A DNA stretch of 64,000 bases from Ectocarpus siliculosus. Lineage: Eukaryota > Sar > Phaeophyceae > Ectocarpales > Ectocarpaceae. Of this stretch, positions 47,228-58,470 are shown piece by piece (positions within the stretch are counted from its first letter, which is position 1; each line of letters opens with the position of its first letter). The DNA is taken from the NCBI GenBank assembly GCA_000310025.1, contig FN649727.1, forward strand, positions 5,908,537 through 5,972,536. The letters run 5' to 3'. The notes below the pieces were generated by a model. That model did no database searches. It was not told the origin of the DNA and saw nothing but the letters and a program-made list of their open reading frames with translations. The translations under genes were made by a program, and so were the position numbers.

Positions 47228-50136
47228 AAGAGCCAACGATGGAGAACGAGAGGAGAGTTTACGTTCAGCAGCAGTCTAGCGGCGTTGTGCGCCCTTTCAA
47301 GTCCCGGAATGGGGAGCGGGATATGCGGAGGAGGGGTGCGATCTTGTTGTTGGTTAGCTCTTTTCTTCCTCTGTTCCGCCTACACCCAGGGATCGGAAAA
47401 CGACAACAATAACCCGTAGCAATAGGCACCAAGCGGACAACAAGCGCGTGGACTTTGGCGTTAAAGGAGTGAATAGGCACAAGCGGAACAAAAGCGTGAC
47501 ATGGTTGGTGGGAAATTTCCGTGATGATGGCGTTGCGTGTCGCAATGTGCATACTGGTGCACTTTTGGTACGCTTGTTCTGCTCTCGGCCGGTATATCAT
47601 TTGCCGTTGTTCATCATCCCGGGCGAACTTGGGCCATTGGAGAGTTTTAGTTAAAGTAGGAGAACCGGAGATAGATGGCGACGGTGCGGATAATCCGCAC
47701 GCCCTGTTTGCGTTTCACGAGGAACATCGCTCTCACCGCGTACCGGCCATCTGGCAGAAAAGACCCCCCGAAGTTTGCGTTGGAGGACCCCTTTTTTTTA
47801 ATTTTCTTAATATGACACCACGAAACCATCTCCATCATAGAAAAGAGTCTGAGACAGATTAGCAATGGATTCATAGCGTCAGAAAAGTACCTGTATGTCT
47901 ACGATTTCCCAGACAGCATATAGGGACATCTCCCCTGCGGGTAACAGGCTCAACAAGACAGTTTGGTAGTTGTCTTGTGTGTCTCATATATGTTATGTTG
48001 GGAAGGTGCAGATGATATGTGTTAGGTACTGGTCGGGCGTTTTGTGTGTGGCACCCTTTTAGCCATATGGAATGCAATCTTCCTCGGTTTTCAAACGTAT
48101 GTTCAATGTGGTACGCGTATGTACCGGGTATTTGGGTATGTATATGTGTGGATACATTTCGGGGTATGTTTGGTCGTTGTAAGAAGAATCCGAGTGTACC
48201 AAATGATTTCTGGTTGTTTCGAATCAGCCCACTTTTGCCTTTTGCCCCTAAATTCTTCTGAAGGCGCCCCAGCTACAACAGAAACACTGCATGCTGCACG
48301 AACCATTCATGTTTTGATCACGAACAAACCCTTTGCCACATGAACGAATGAATCGAAAAACTCTTCCGCGTGGCCTCGACTCCCAGCTCCTTGCGTAAGG
48401 TTGCTTTCATTCATTTCGGGACACACCCTATTTGGACGCACCCCAGCCGGGATCACACGATGCATGTGCTGCTGTCTTACATTGAGACGACGGTCGGCGT
48501 GTTTGGTTACCAACCTGGGAGTCAAGACAAATTCAGGGTAAAAAAGTACCACATGTCATATGAACGAACGAGTGAATGAAGTTCCTGTTAGCGCGCAAGA
48601 CAAAAGCATAAAACTGAGAGAAATAGCACCTTGTGAGGCAAAACACTCACTCCAGACGCGCTTCTGCGTTATCCTAATTTAGCCTTCAAATCCTGACTTG
48701 CGTGAGAAGATTATAGAGCCTGCACCAACTCGTCTGCTGTATTCAGCAATCGATATATTGGGATACCCCACCCGATCTCACATCTTAGTGATGGGAGGAA
48801 AGACGCGGAGCATCGCGGGCAAACAAATTAGTCACCTTCTATATGTTACTACCTTAGTACGTTACGACATCTCAGAGAGGCAGCAGCAGCAAGCAGTGAA
48901 AAAACACTGCATGCACACCAAGAACAACATGAAAAGGCCGGGCCAAATCCCCTTTCCACCATTACATTGACCAATGCACGAGCTGGGGTCTTACAGACAG
49001 AAGGAAGGCCCGACAAAAGCTCGCAATTATGGGTTCATGGACATTTGTGTTCTTGGACGGGCAAAAAAAACTCGTCTGAAAGAAGATGAAAAAGCCCGGG
49101 CAATATATCCTCACTTTCCTCCACCAATCTCCGTTCAACACCAAACAACTTCCCGTATCCAGATGCCGTATGAATACAACAGCAAGCAGGCGGTTGCACG
49201 GCGCGGTGCATATACACCAGAAGTAGCGCGCCGGGCCACGCCGTTGCTACATTGTTGTATGAAAAAATACATTTGTAGAAGTTGCACGGCAGCATCACAG
49301 CAGAGGTACCAGCGAGCGGTAGATCTAGGTTGAAAAAACGAACACGATGATGGTCAGAATAGTATTAAAAAATAAATACACGCACAGAAAGACTACTACC
49401 CATTCAAATAGTATTGTACAGCGCAGCAGCTGATCATGATGTAGTATGTGGTGTCACAATCCATACGCAAAAGAACAATCAATACAGCGCGCTGTGTACA
49501 CGCAATAATTACGCACACATCCACTTGTCTCGTCAACCGTGGTACGATATAGACGTGGAGAGAGGTGGGTGTGCGTGCCAGAGAGAGGGGGGGGGGAGCA
49601 TTCTTTTCGTGAACCGAAGACACTTGCTTGCAGGATACTCTGCATGATGATCGAGTGGATTTGATGACAAAAAAAAAAAAATCATAAAAAAATCCATGTT
49701 TTGGATCTTCGGCGACAGCAGTATGTAGGAGAGACGAGAGAGACACACCGCCGTATCACTACAAAGCGCAAAATACTCCCCAGAGTGCAAAGGTCGTCGC
49801 CTGCCACCTCGCAAAGGCGAGCGACCGGCGCTGCGCATCGGACGGCAAGGCCCCCAAGAGAGAGAAGCAAGCGAGAGAGAGAGAGAGCGAAAGACGAGAG
49901 AAAACGGGCAAGGTGCCGATATTCAGGAAGATTATCCCCCCCTCTCCACCAGCATCCAAAAGAACGTTCCGAGATCCGAGCCGCGCACAGATAACCCGCT
50001 GTCACGTTTTGATTGGCCGACGGGTTATACGACAACAATTTATTGCCGTCTTTCCGAGATAGACCGCCCCCACCCCGTCGAGTCACTCGCTCCCGTTCCA
50101 GACCAACGAGCCACCTACAAGTTACACTTGGCACGA
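47228..50136. other. Intergenic spacer, no gene recognised
   Basis: Follows the EIPR1 stop. It has short AT-richer stretches, an A run at about 49670-49681 and an AG/GA-rich stretch near 49860-49900. No open frame here shows a recognisable domain or convincing exon structure. The last few hundred bases are probably 5' UTR or promoter of the KH-SAM gene. Confidence 0.5.
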
Positions 50137-50498
50137 TAATCAGCCTGCGGAGGCGGTGATATATTTCGGCCTGCCCCTCACGACCGCGCCACACGGCAAG
50201 GCATCACACCCCCTTCCCCCCGCGACGCGAGAGCCACGTCATCCGGCGGCAGCAGCACCCGGGGAGAGCACACGAGCACACAAGTTTTTTTCTCTCTCTC
50301 TGCTCTTTGGGTCCTTCCGCACTTCTCAGACTTCGGACGTACACGCGAATTCGCATTCCAGTCGTCGGGAGGAGCGCCGGACAAACCGCAAGAGAGGGCG
50401 TTCGTTGGCAGCGCCACGTTGGGAGATACGCTGGCGGACTTCTGGGCCCTCGACGTGCACCAGCAGGCACAGCCCCAGCCCCAGCAGCAAGAGAGGCA

Positions 50499-50501
50499 GC
50501 T

Positions 50502-50534
<33 letters not shown>

Positions 50535-50548
50535 GCAGCGGCAGCAGA
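50499..50548 (+). repeat. CAG-rich (poly-Gln) repeat
   Basis: CAGCAGCAG repeats with CGG interruptions, in the same frame as the KH-SAM protein but upstream of its first ATG. It is either coding poly-Gln or a 5' UTR repeat. Confidence 0.85.
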
Positions 50549-50568
50549 CGGAGAGCATAGGAGAGCGG

Positions 50569-53500
50569 ATGGCACCCATATTTCACCAGCAGCAGATGGA
50601 TCACCACGCCCACCACGCGGCCTGGGAAGACGGCAGACAAGCCCGCCCGAGCACCCACTACCCCCTCCAGCAGCACCAGCACCAGCATCAGCAGCAGCAA
50701 TGGCCTGCTCAAGGCCGGCTGCACATCAACCCGGCGATGGTCCGCGACGACGGATTCGCCGCTGCGCCGCAGATGCAGCAGCACCACGGCAGCATGTCCG
50801 CCTCGCGCCACCACCAGCCCCAGCAGCAACCGCTCGGCTCGTCCTCGGCCGGGCGTGAGGTTCTCGGGGAGGGATCCTTCATGGGGCGAGGCTACAGCAT
50901 CAAGCGGTGTCAAGGGTTCGTGAGGTGCGACATGGACATCGACGCTGAGGTGGTCGGATGGGTCATCGGAAAAAATGGTGAGTCAAGTTGTTGGGGATCG
51001 TGGGGGTGTTGTTGGTGACATACTTTGCTTTACCTATATTTGTAGTTGCCGAAAGAGTCATCCATGACGGGCAGGAAAGAAAAGTATAACTGCGTGACAC
51101 GCGGGACATTTCGCGATGAAACACCCGAGGCAAGGTCTGAGAGAGCATCTAGCGCAGCGATCCACAAGCTAACTGCCCTGTGCCCTTGGCATCGCAACCC
51201 CCTTTGATGACGCCGTGATTTCGCCAGAGACCGCCCGGTTTCTGCCGGGGCCTTTTTTCAGACCGAAAAAAGAAATATAATTTTTCTCGGTCGTTCTAGA
51301 AAAAGTAGAAACTGCTGCTGCTCTCGTCTCATGTCGTGGTGGTGGCACAAACGACGTTCCGATATTGGTGGATCGACCTCCTTTCCTCGCGCTGCTGCTA
51401 CCTCCACTGCCCGACACGAAAATGAAAAAGAGGGTTTGACCTCTCGCGCCTCTCCTTCCCGAGAAACGTGCAACAGTTTTCTTGGGACTTCAACGTTGGA
51501 TAGACAAGACACATTGTACAAGCTTCCTATCATGTATCACAACTTGATTATTGTGGTATGTAGATGCAAGGCGCATCCCACAAAAAGGGCCAAGAAATGT
51601 GTTGTACTGCCACGATCGATCGCGATCGGAGAGATGATCCGCTTTTCCGACATGATCCTCGTGCAACTCCTACTGCTCTTTATTTCTAGTGAATCCTCAT
51701 GTGGCCGCCGGTGCCGCATTGAAGAGAAAGGCCCCGGTTGAAGTCCACTAGATATTTTTCCGTGCTGACGGTTGTGTTACGGAGAACCGACCTCCAGCTG
51801 ACGAAGTGTATTGTACAGGCTTGCTTATGTTGTGCCGCACCATCTCCTCACCATAAATATGCATACTCGTCTGGTACATACGTAGACCGAAACTGCACAC
51901 ACCACAACCAACACACGGAGATTGCTGTTGCGTGAGAGATTTGACACGTTGGTTGCTTGCTTCTAAAATAGAGGAAGGTTGATGGGAGTAGGTGTGTATA
52001 GAAGTACATGCCTTACAGCAGTACTAACCTGTCGTTGATGAGATATCTGTCTGTAGTTCGATCAATCCTCAACGCTCATACATACCGTGCCGGTGTGACT
52101 GCTGCTGGTCGTGTGCATCTCTCAGGAGAGCCGTTGGTGGCGTCGTTTTACCTGCTCGTTTTTTTCCTCTCAGTTTGTATTCGTTTTTCCAACGGTGAGC
52201 AGCGGAAAGAACGGGGCTGCTGTTGGCTATGACACACTCTGACGCTCCTATTATTTTTACGAGCGGGCTTCCGGGTGGTGGAAAATCAACGAAATAAAAA
52301 ACGTCCCAATGATATCGCTTTCACGTACTAACAGCAGCAGGTGGTTCATTTATTTTTGGTGTTGGAAAATAATTATACAACGTCCCAAAGCTCAGACGTC
52401 CCTATTCACGTACTTCAGGGTGGTTCGGAGTATTATTTTTCTGTTTGCAGAGCTTACGTCCCAACGAGGCCCTGTGTACGTGCCGTGATTGCTTTGTGCG
52501 TCAACCAAGGCCTTGTGACAAGCGGCAAGAAACACGAAGTACATGTCTTGATGGTATTCTTGATCGTGAAAGTCGTTTGCTATGCTTGTTTTGATTGGTT
52601 GACTAGTGAAGGGTACTCAAAACCCACGTTCGCAGTGTCGTTTGGCGTTACGTCATTTGCCCCCGCTCTTTCCATCGTGTCGTGCGCACATGTAGAGCAA
52701 TGATACGTTTTTCTGCAGAAGAAACCACGCATGCACGCGCGTCGCTAAAACACAAGTCGATTTTTTTCACATCTCGTCGTCAACCCGACGCACATGTGTA
52801 GAATATTCCTCATCATAATACATACTGCGGACGGACGAAGCATCGCACGGCAGCTCTCGGAATACACAGTGATCGCGCCCACTGACACGTATCCCTCCGC
52901 TTTCTCTCCCGCCCCTCCTCTTGTCTGCGCGGACTTTCAGGTAGCACAATCAAGGACATGAAGCACAAGACCGGGTGCAACATGTGGGTGGACCAGCGCG
53001 CGCTCAAGCTCACCATCACCGGCCCGGACCTGCCCTCGGTCGAGCACGCCGCCAAGTCGGTCGACGCCTACGTTGCGGCCGCGCCGATCAAGGCCGGCGC
53101 CGTGGAGGCGGCGGTGACCAAGACCATCGAGTGCCCGCCCCAGCTGCTCGACGACCTCGGGGACCGCACCACGATCGCCCGCATCGTCAAGGAGACCCAC
53201 GCCCAGGTGGTGGTGAACAAGAAGATCGGCCGCATCATCGTGCGCGGGGACCACCGCTCCGTCGACCTCGCCTACGAGAGCGTCCGGGCCATGATCCACA
53301 ACGCCGTCCACGGAAGCTACGGCCTCGGCCTCCGGGTCAGCACCCCCGACAGCCACGGCTCCTTCGGCGTTGGCGGCGGGGCCGGCGGTGGCGGCGGCGG
53401 CGGGGCGGGGTACTTCCCGGATGGCGCCATGAGCAGCAGCGGCCGCGGCGGAGGCGGCGGTGACATGCGGTCTCCTCTCGTCAGCGGCGCGGTGGCCGGG

Positions 53501-54613
53501 GCGGCGGCGGGAATGCACCACCTGATGCTCCCCTCCACGGCCGGCGGCGCCGGCGGCAGCTCCCACGCCGACCCGGACTTGCACCACCTCGCCGCCCCCG
53601 ACTATCGCCACGCGCGCGACACCGCCGAGTTCCACCACCTGGCCACGTGGCAACAGGAGCAGCAGCAGCTGGAGCTCAAGTCGGAGCACTCGCACCAGCC
53701 GCTGCAGCGCCACCACCACCACCACCACCACCACCACGGGCGCGGGGTGGGCTCCGACACGGACGACTCCGAGATCGAGACGGTGTCCCTCGGGTCCATC
53801 GGCGCGCGCACCCCCGTGAGCTCCACCGCGGGCTCCCCGCGCGTGGTGGGGTCGTACAACACCAGCCCCGCCCTGTCCGGCACGGCGTCCACGCCCGTCG
53901 GCGACTGGTCCCTCTTCTCCGGCGGCTTCGGCATCGGCATGGCTGCCCTCCAGGAGGGGGAGTCGTCTACCTCGCGCTCCAGCACCCCGACCACCGCCCG
54001 CACCACCCCGCGCGTCCACTTCCCCGAGGGCCTCCGCGCCCTCGTCGGCGGCGCCGGGCGCGCCTCCGCCGCCTCCGCGGGCGACCTTGCGGTCCTCAAG
54101 GGCTCGGGGCTGCTGTCTCCCGCTAGCGCCGCCGACGGCAACAGCGGTGGCGGCGGCAGCAACGGCGGCGGCGGCGGCAAGCCAGCGGGATCGCTCGCGC
54201 CCCCGCCGTCGCCGGCGTTGACGGCCGGCGGCGAGGCCTCCCGCAGGATGGCCGGGCTGCCGGTGCCGGAGGCCCAGGTGCTGAGCGCGCTGGAGGGGCA
54301 GACGTCCGACGGCGAGGAGGAGGAGGAGGAGGAGCAGGAGGGATCGGCGGGGGCGGGGGCGGCGGCGGCGGCGGGCGGAGGCGGGGAGGACATCTCGGAC
54401 AAGGTCGCGCGCCTGGGGAAGGTTCTCCAGACGATGGGGCTCGGGAAGTACTGTCCCAAGTTCGCCGAGAACGAGGTGGACCTCGAGGCCCTGGGCCTGA
54501 TGAGCGAGAGCGACCTGGCTGACATCGGGATCCCCAAGGGCCCGAGGCTGAAGATCCTGAACGCCGTGGGCGCCCGTGCGGCGGCGGCGACGAACCACGC
54601 CCCGGCCGTTTGA
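50569..54613 (+). CDS. KH-domain and SAM-domain RNA-binding protein (Bicaudal-C-like layout)
   Basis: Two exons: 50569-50977, ending AAAAATG|gtgagt, and 52941-54613. They join inside the KH signature to give VVGWVIGKNGSTIKDM. From the first in-frame ATG (50569) the protein has 693 residues. A classical KH domain with GKNG as its GxxG loop spans about 118-180. A second KH-like unit (IECPPQLLDDLGDRTTIARI) at about 199-257 lacks GxxG. Long Gly/Ser/His/Ala low-complexity follows, with nine histidines near 53711-53739 and a glutamate run. A SAM domain (VARLGKVLQTMGLGKYCPKF) lies at about 623-682. KH, KH-like, then SAM is the Bicaudal-C order; those proteins bind mRNA and polymerise through SAM. 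The frame is open upstream to 50137 through a CAG (Gln) run, so a further upstream exon could supply the real start. Confidence 0.85.
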
Positions 54614-56686
54614 AGTCGTCATGATCCTGAGACGGCTGAAGCCGAAAGGAGAACAACTTTGCAACATGGAAATGAAAAGGAGGAGGAGGAGGAGGAATGG
54701 GTAAGAGAAAGTGCTTGTGCTACCCCCCTAAAAAGAGAAGAGTGGTAAGAGATATAAAAACAAGCGCGGGGTGGCTGTTTTTCGGAGTCGTCGTCGTCGT
54801 CGTGGTGGTGGTCTTATTTTGTTTTTAACGGGAAATTATAGAAGTGTGGTCATGTTTGTCCCCCCCCCCCCCCCTTTCTTTCCCCCCGTCCCCTGGGGGC
54901 GGGCGCGAGTGCGATAGTATTGTACGGTTCGTAGGAGCTATTCGCAACGCCTGCCTCCCCACATGGGAAGCATGACGGCGATCTATAGTGGTAGCGAAAA
55001 TACACTGGAAAATCGATCAGAGGAGTGTTGGGTTTTTTATGGTTTTGGAGAAAGGAGAAGAATACGCGCGGGAACCCTTTGACGTTCCCGATCGGCGAAG
55101 AGCCCGAGCGCCTGTAGTAGTGTTTGAATGCCATCCCACAGAATGTTTACGTTGTTTTTTGAGAATGGAGGGTCAAGTTCGTTTTCGGTCGTGCGTGTTG
55201 GATGGAGGGCTTAGTATATTTTCTCGTTTTGGTTCGCCTCCTCACTCCCTTGGCCTCGGGTACCATTTTGTTATCATGGGTGTCTTTTTTGTTTTCGTTT
55301 TTTTCCTTGGGCGGGGTGGTGGGGGGGGGTTGTTGAAGTCATTTTGTGTAGATTGATGGAATTGAAAATGACCAAAAAGAGCGATTGGGTCTCATGTGTT
55401 TCTTCTCTCGTTCCTCTGCTACCTATTGTGTTGGTGTAGAAAACTGATCCATCGTCTGGATGCGTGCGTGCTGTCTCGAGTTTGACCCCTTTTAAGCTGC
55501 CCCGCGATTGTAGTCGCAAAGCTTCGCGGGCGGCGTCTGTTGGCCTAAGAGTGGCGCTGCGCGGCATATGGAGGGCAGATATTTCACGCACGCATCTATC
55601 CGCAGTTGTTAAAGCAACCGCCTTGTTTGTGTGACGAGATATATCGTTTTGTGCGTTTTTTTTTTCATTTATGGCGGTCTTGTGTTTTTTCCCTGTGATA
55701 TTCGGGTGTCTGTTTTTTCCGGTTTTGTCGAGAGAGGGCATGGCGGAGGTCCGTACCATGCGAGTACGAGGTGCAGTTTCAGTCAAGCGTTCGGGTTGGG
55801 TCCGAGGGATTGGATAGGATAACATATCGTTACCTGTGCCGCATTCTGCCCCCCTGCAATCCCCCCCCCCCCCCCCCCTTCCCTTGGCCTGGGACACTGG
55901 GCACGCGGGGGAGGGAGGGAGTAATTCAAGAGAGTGGGGTGTAGCCGTTGGGTGTTTTGTCGCGTGCACAACTGGGGGGCCAAGCAGAGAATCAAAAAAA
56001 GGTACGGTCGAGAGACGTACGCTAGTCGTTTTGTATTTTTTTTATGACTTTGCTGCACGGAGATATTTTACTCGAAACTACTTGTATCGTTCTGGGTGTG
56101 AATTTTAGGTTAAACGCAAATTAATCATACATATTCACGTGGGTTGTTTGGCCATAATATCTAGTCGCCTCTTTTGTGTGTGGTTAGATGATGGTCTTTT
56201 TTCAGTCAGCGAGCTTGCCAGCGAGCGGCCTATATCGGAGCCTCGGATAACAGAATGGCCCTGACCGTCAAGCGGTTATTGTTGATTGTACCACGGTTTT
56301 GGGGACACGCAGGAACAACACTTGCTGCATGGCCCTCCCCTTTTTTGGTGTATGCGGTGCTGCCGCTTTCTGTGGCGGATGGCGGGCGGGAGGGCGGGCG
56401 ATTTACATTACATGTGTGTATGTTCTTTTTTTTTTAGGGTTTTCTGATCTGTTGTCTTGCGCGAAGGAATCAACCTTTTATTTCCAGCGGGACGCACCCG
56501 TAGTGTCTGACGCGTGAGGCAAGACACGCTTCATGTTCGGATGTTGGTCTTGTATGTTCTGCGTGTTACTTTATTCCGTCTGTCCTGCTAGCAAGAGCAA
56601 CGTTATGTAGGCACGGGCCCTCCGTTGGCCAGAGGTGGAGACTTGATGGGGCGGGGGAGTTGGGGGGGGGGGGGGGGGGGGGGGGG
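54614..56686. other. Downstream region of the KH-SAM gene, homopolymer-rich
   Basis: No recognisable gene. It contains a GGA run (54680-54696), a C run (about 54860-54877), a 19-C run (about 55860-55878), T-rich stretches, and a G run ending at the assembly gap. It is probably the 3' UTR followed by intergenic sequence. Confidence 0.5.
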
Positions 56687-57519
56687 NNNNNNNNNNNNNN
56701 NNNNNNNNNNNNNNNNNNNNNNNNNNNNNNNNNNNNNNNNNNNNNNNNNNNNNNNNNNNNNNNNNNNNNNNNNNNNNNNNNNNNNNNNNNNNNNNNNNNN
56801 NNNNNNNNNNNNNNNNNNNNNNNNNNNNNNNNNNNNNNNNNNNNNNNNNNNNNNNNNNNNNNNNNNNNNNNNNNNNNNNNNNNNNNNNNNNNNNNNNNNN
56901 NNNNNNNNNNNNNNNNNNNNNNNNNNNNNNNNNNNNNNNNNNNNNNNNNNNNNNNNNNNNNNNNNNNNNNNNNNNNNNNNNNNNNNNNNNNNNNNNNNNN
57001 NNNNNNNNNNNNNNNNNNNNNNNNNNNNNNNNNNNNNNNNNNNNNNNNNNNNNNNNNNNNNNNNNNNNNNNNNNNNNNNNNNNNNNNNNNNNNNNNNNNN
57101 NNNNNNNNNNNNNNNNNNNNNNNNNNNNNNNNNNNNNNNNNNNNNNNNNNNNNNNNNNNNNNNNNNNNNNNNNNNNNNNNNNNNNNNNNNNNNNNNNNNN
57201 NNNNNNNNNNNNNNNNNNNNNNNNNNNNNNNNNNNNNNNNNNNNNNNNNNNNNNNNNNNNNNNNNNNNNNNNNNNNNNNNNNNNNNNNNNNNNNNNNNNN
57301 NNNNNNNNNNNNNNNNNNNNNNNNNNNNNNNNNNNNNNNNNNNNNNNNNNNNNNNNNNNNNNNNNNNNNNNNNNNNNNNNNNNNNNNNNNNNNNNNNNNN
57401 NNNNNNNNNNNNNNNNNNNNNNNNNNNNNNNNNNNNNNNNNNNNNNNNNNNNNNNNNNNNNNNNNNNNNNNNNNNNNNNNNNNNNNNNNNNNNNNNNNNN
57501 NNNNNNNNNNNNNNNNNNN
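56661..57519. other. Poly-G run followed by assembly gap
   Basis: About 26 G bases run directly into Ns (56687-57519). The gap probably reflects sequencing failure in the homopolymer. Open frames drawn across the Ns are meaningless. Confidence 0.97.
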
Positions 57520-58470
57520 TGGTGGCAACTCATCTTTGTTATCACGCGCGTTTAGTGTTGGAACCCGCTGTCCGCGTGTTGACATCGATCGATCGTCGTA
57601 TCCTCTCTGGCACGTCACCACCCACGGCGACGCAATTGTCCGCCAGTCAACACGTGACACGGCACGACCAGTTTTGGTTGTGCATGCTTATGACATGTGT
57701 CTTGTCGGAAACCAAGGTACTTCGTTGCTGCTTAGAACTAGTACACTTGGTCTACCAGCAGGCAAGAATCAGTGCTTGGCCAGCCGTCGGTAAACACAAG
57801 ACAGATGAGAGACTGACTGTGCCACCAGAAAAAAATAGTCATATCCACCTTTTTCGGCAACAGCACGCTACTCGACACTGCTACGCATGTCGTTCACTTC
57901 CGTCCCACTCTGCGCCGAAGATGGCGGCGTTGGAATCGTCTCGTCGAGATCTTTCCGACAAAAAAATGCACCTGTCCTGTTCGTGCCCTCTTCGCTGTTG
58001 AGTCCTCGAAACTTGGTCCAAACGGGTGTGACATCTCCTTCTCCTACGGTACTTCCGCAACGTGAGAGATTTATGATAAGTCAAGATACGACGGAGATTT
58101 CGTGGATTCCACATACAGACATGTCCTTATCCTCCCTTGATTGGGTGTGATAACGAAAAGGGCACACCCCAGCACCAACAACTTGTAACACGGCACAAGT
58201 TCCGCAGCAGTGAGGACATGGACCAAAGCATGGCGCAGACTGCACGCACGCGTGTACGGCCACTGATCACGGTACGCCAACAACGCGGACAGCATACTGC
58301 TGTACCCGGTAACTGCACGAAAAACCTCACACCACCTGTGACACATCAACTACTGCGTGTAAAGACACACAAAAACAATTACACGCACACACAGGTTGGT
58401 GCACGACCATTCATCAATCAACTTTCGGCCTCAAGAACAATATTTTGACGTGGCATATATCTATTTGTGA
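57520..58470. other. Spacer between the gap and the AlaX-type gene
   Basis: About 950 bp with only short frames lacking recognisable motifs. Part of it should be the 3' UTR of the minus-strand gene ending at 58471. Confidence 0.5.

Noticed and set aside
52937-54667. 576-codon open frame on the minus strand
   Set aside because: It is antisense to the KH-SAM exon, whose GC-rich third positions keep the opposite strand open. It is low-complexity with no domain, while the + strand carries clear KH and SAM folds.
56566-58001. Open frames of over 300 codons spanning the N gap
   Set aside because: They exist only because Ns do not produce stop codons.
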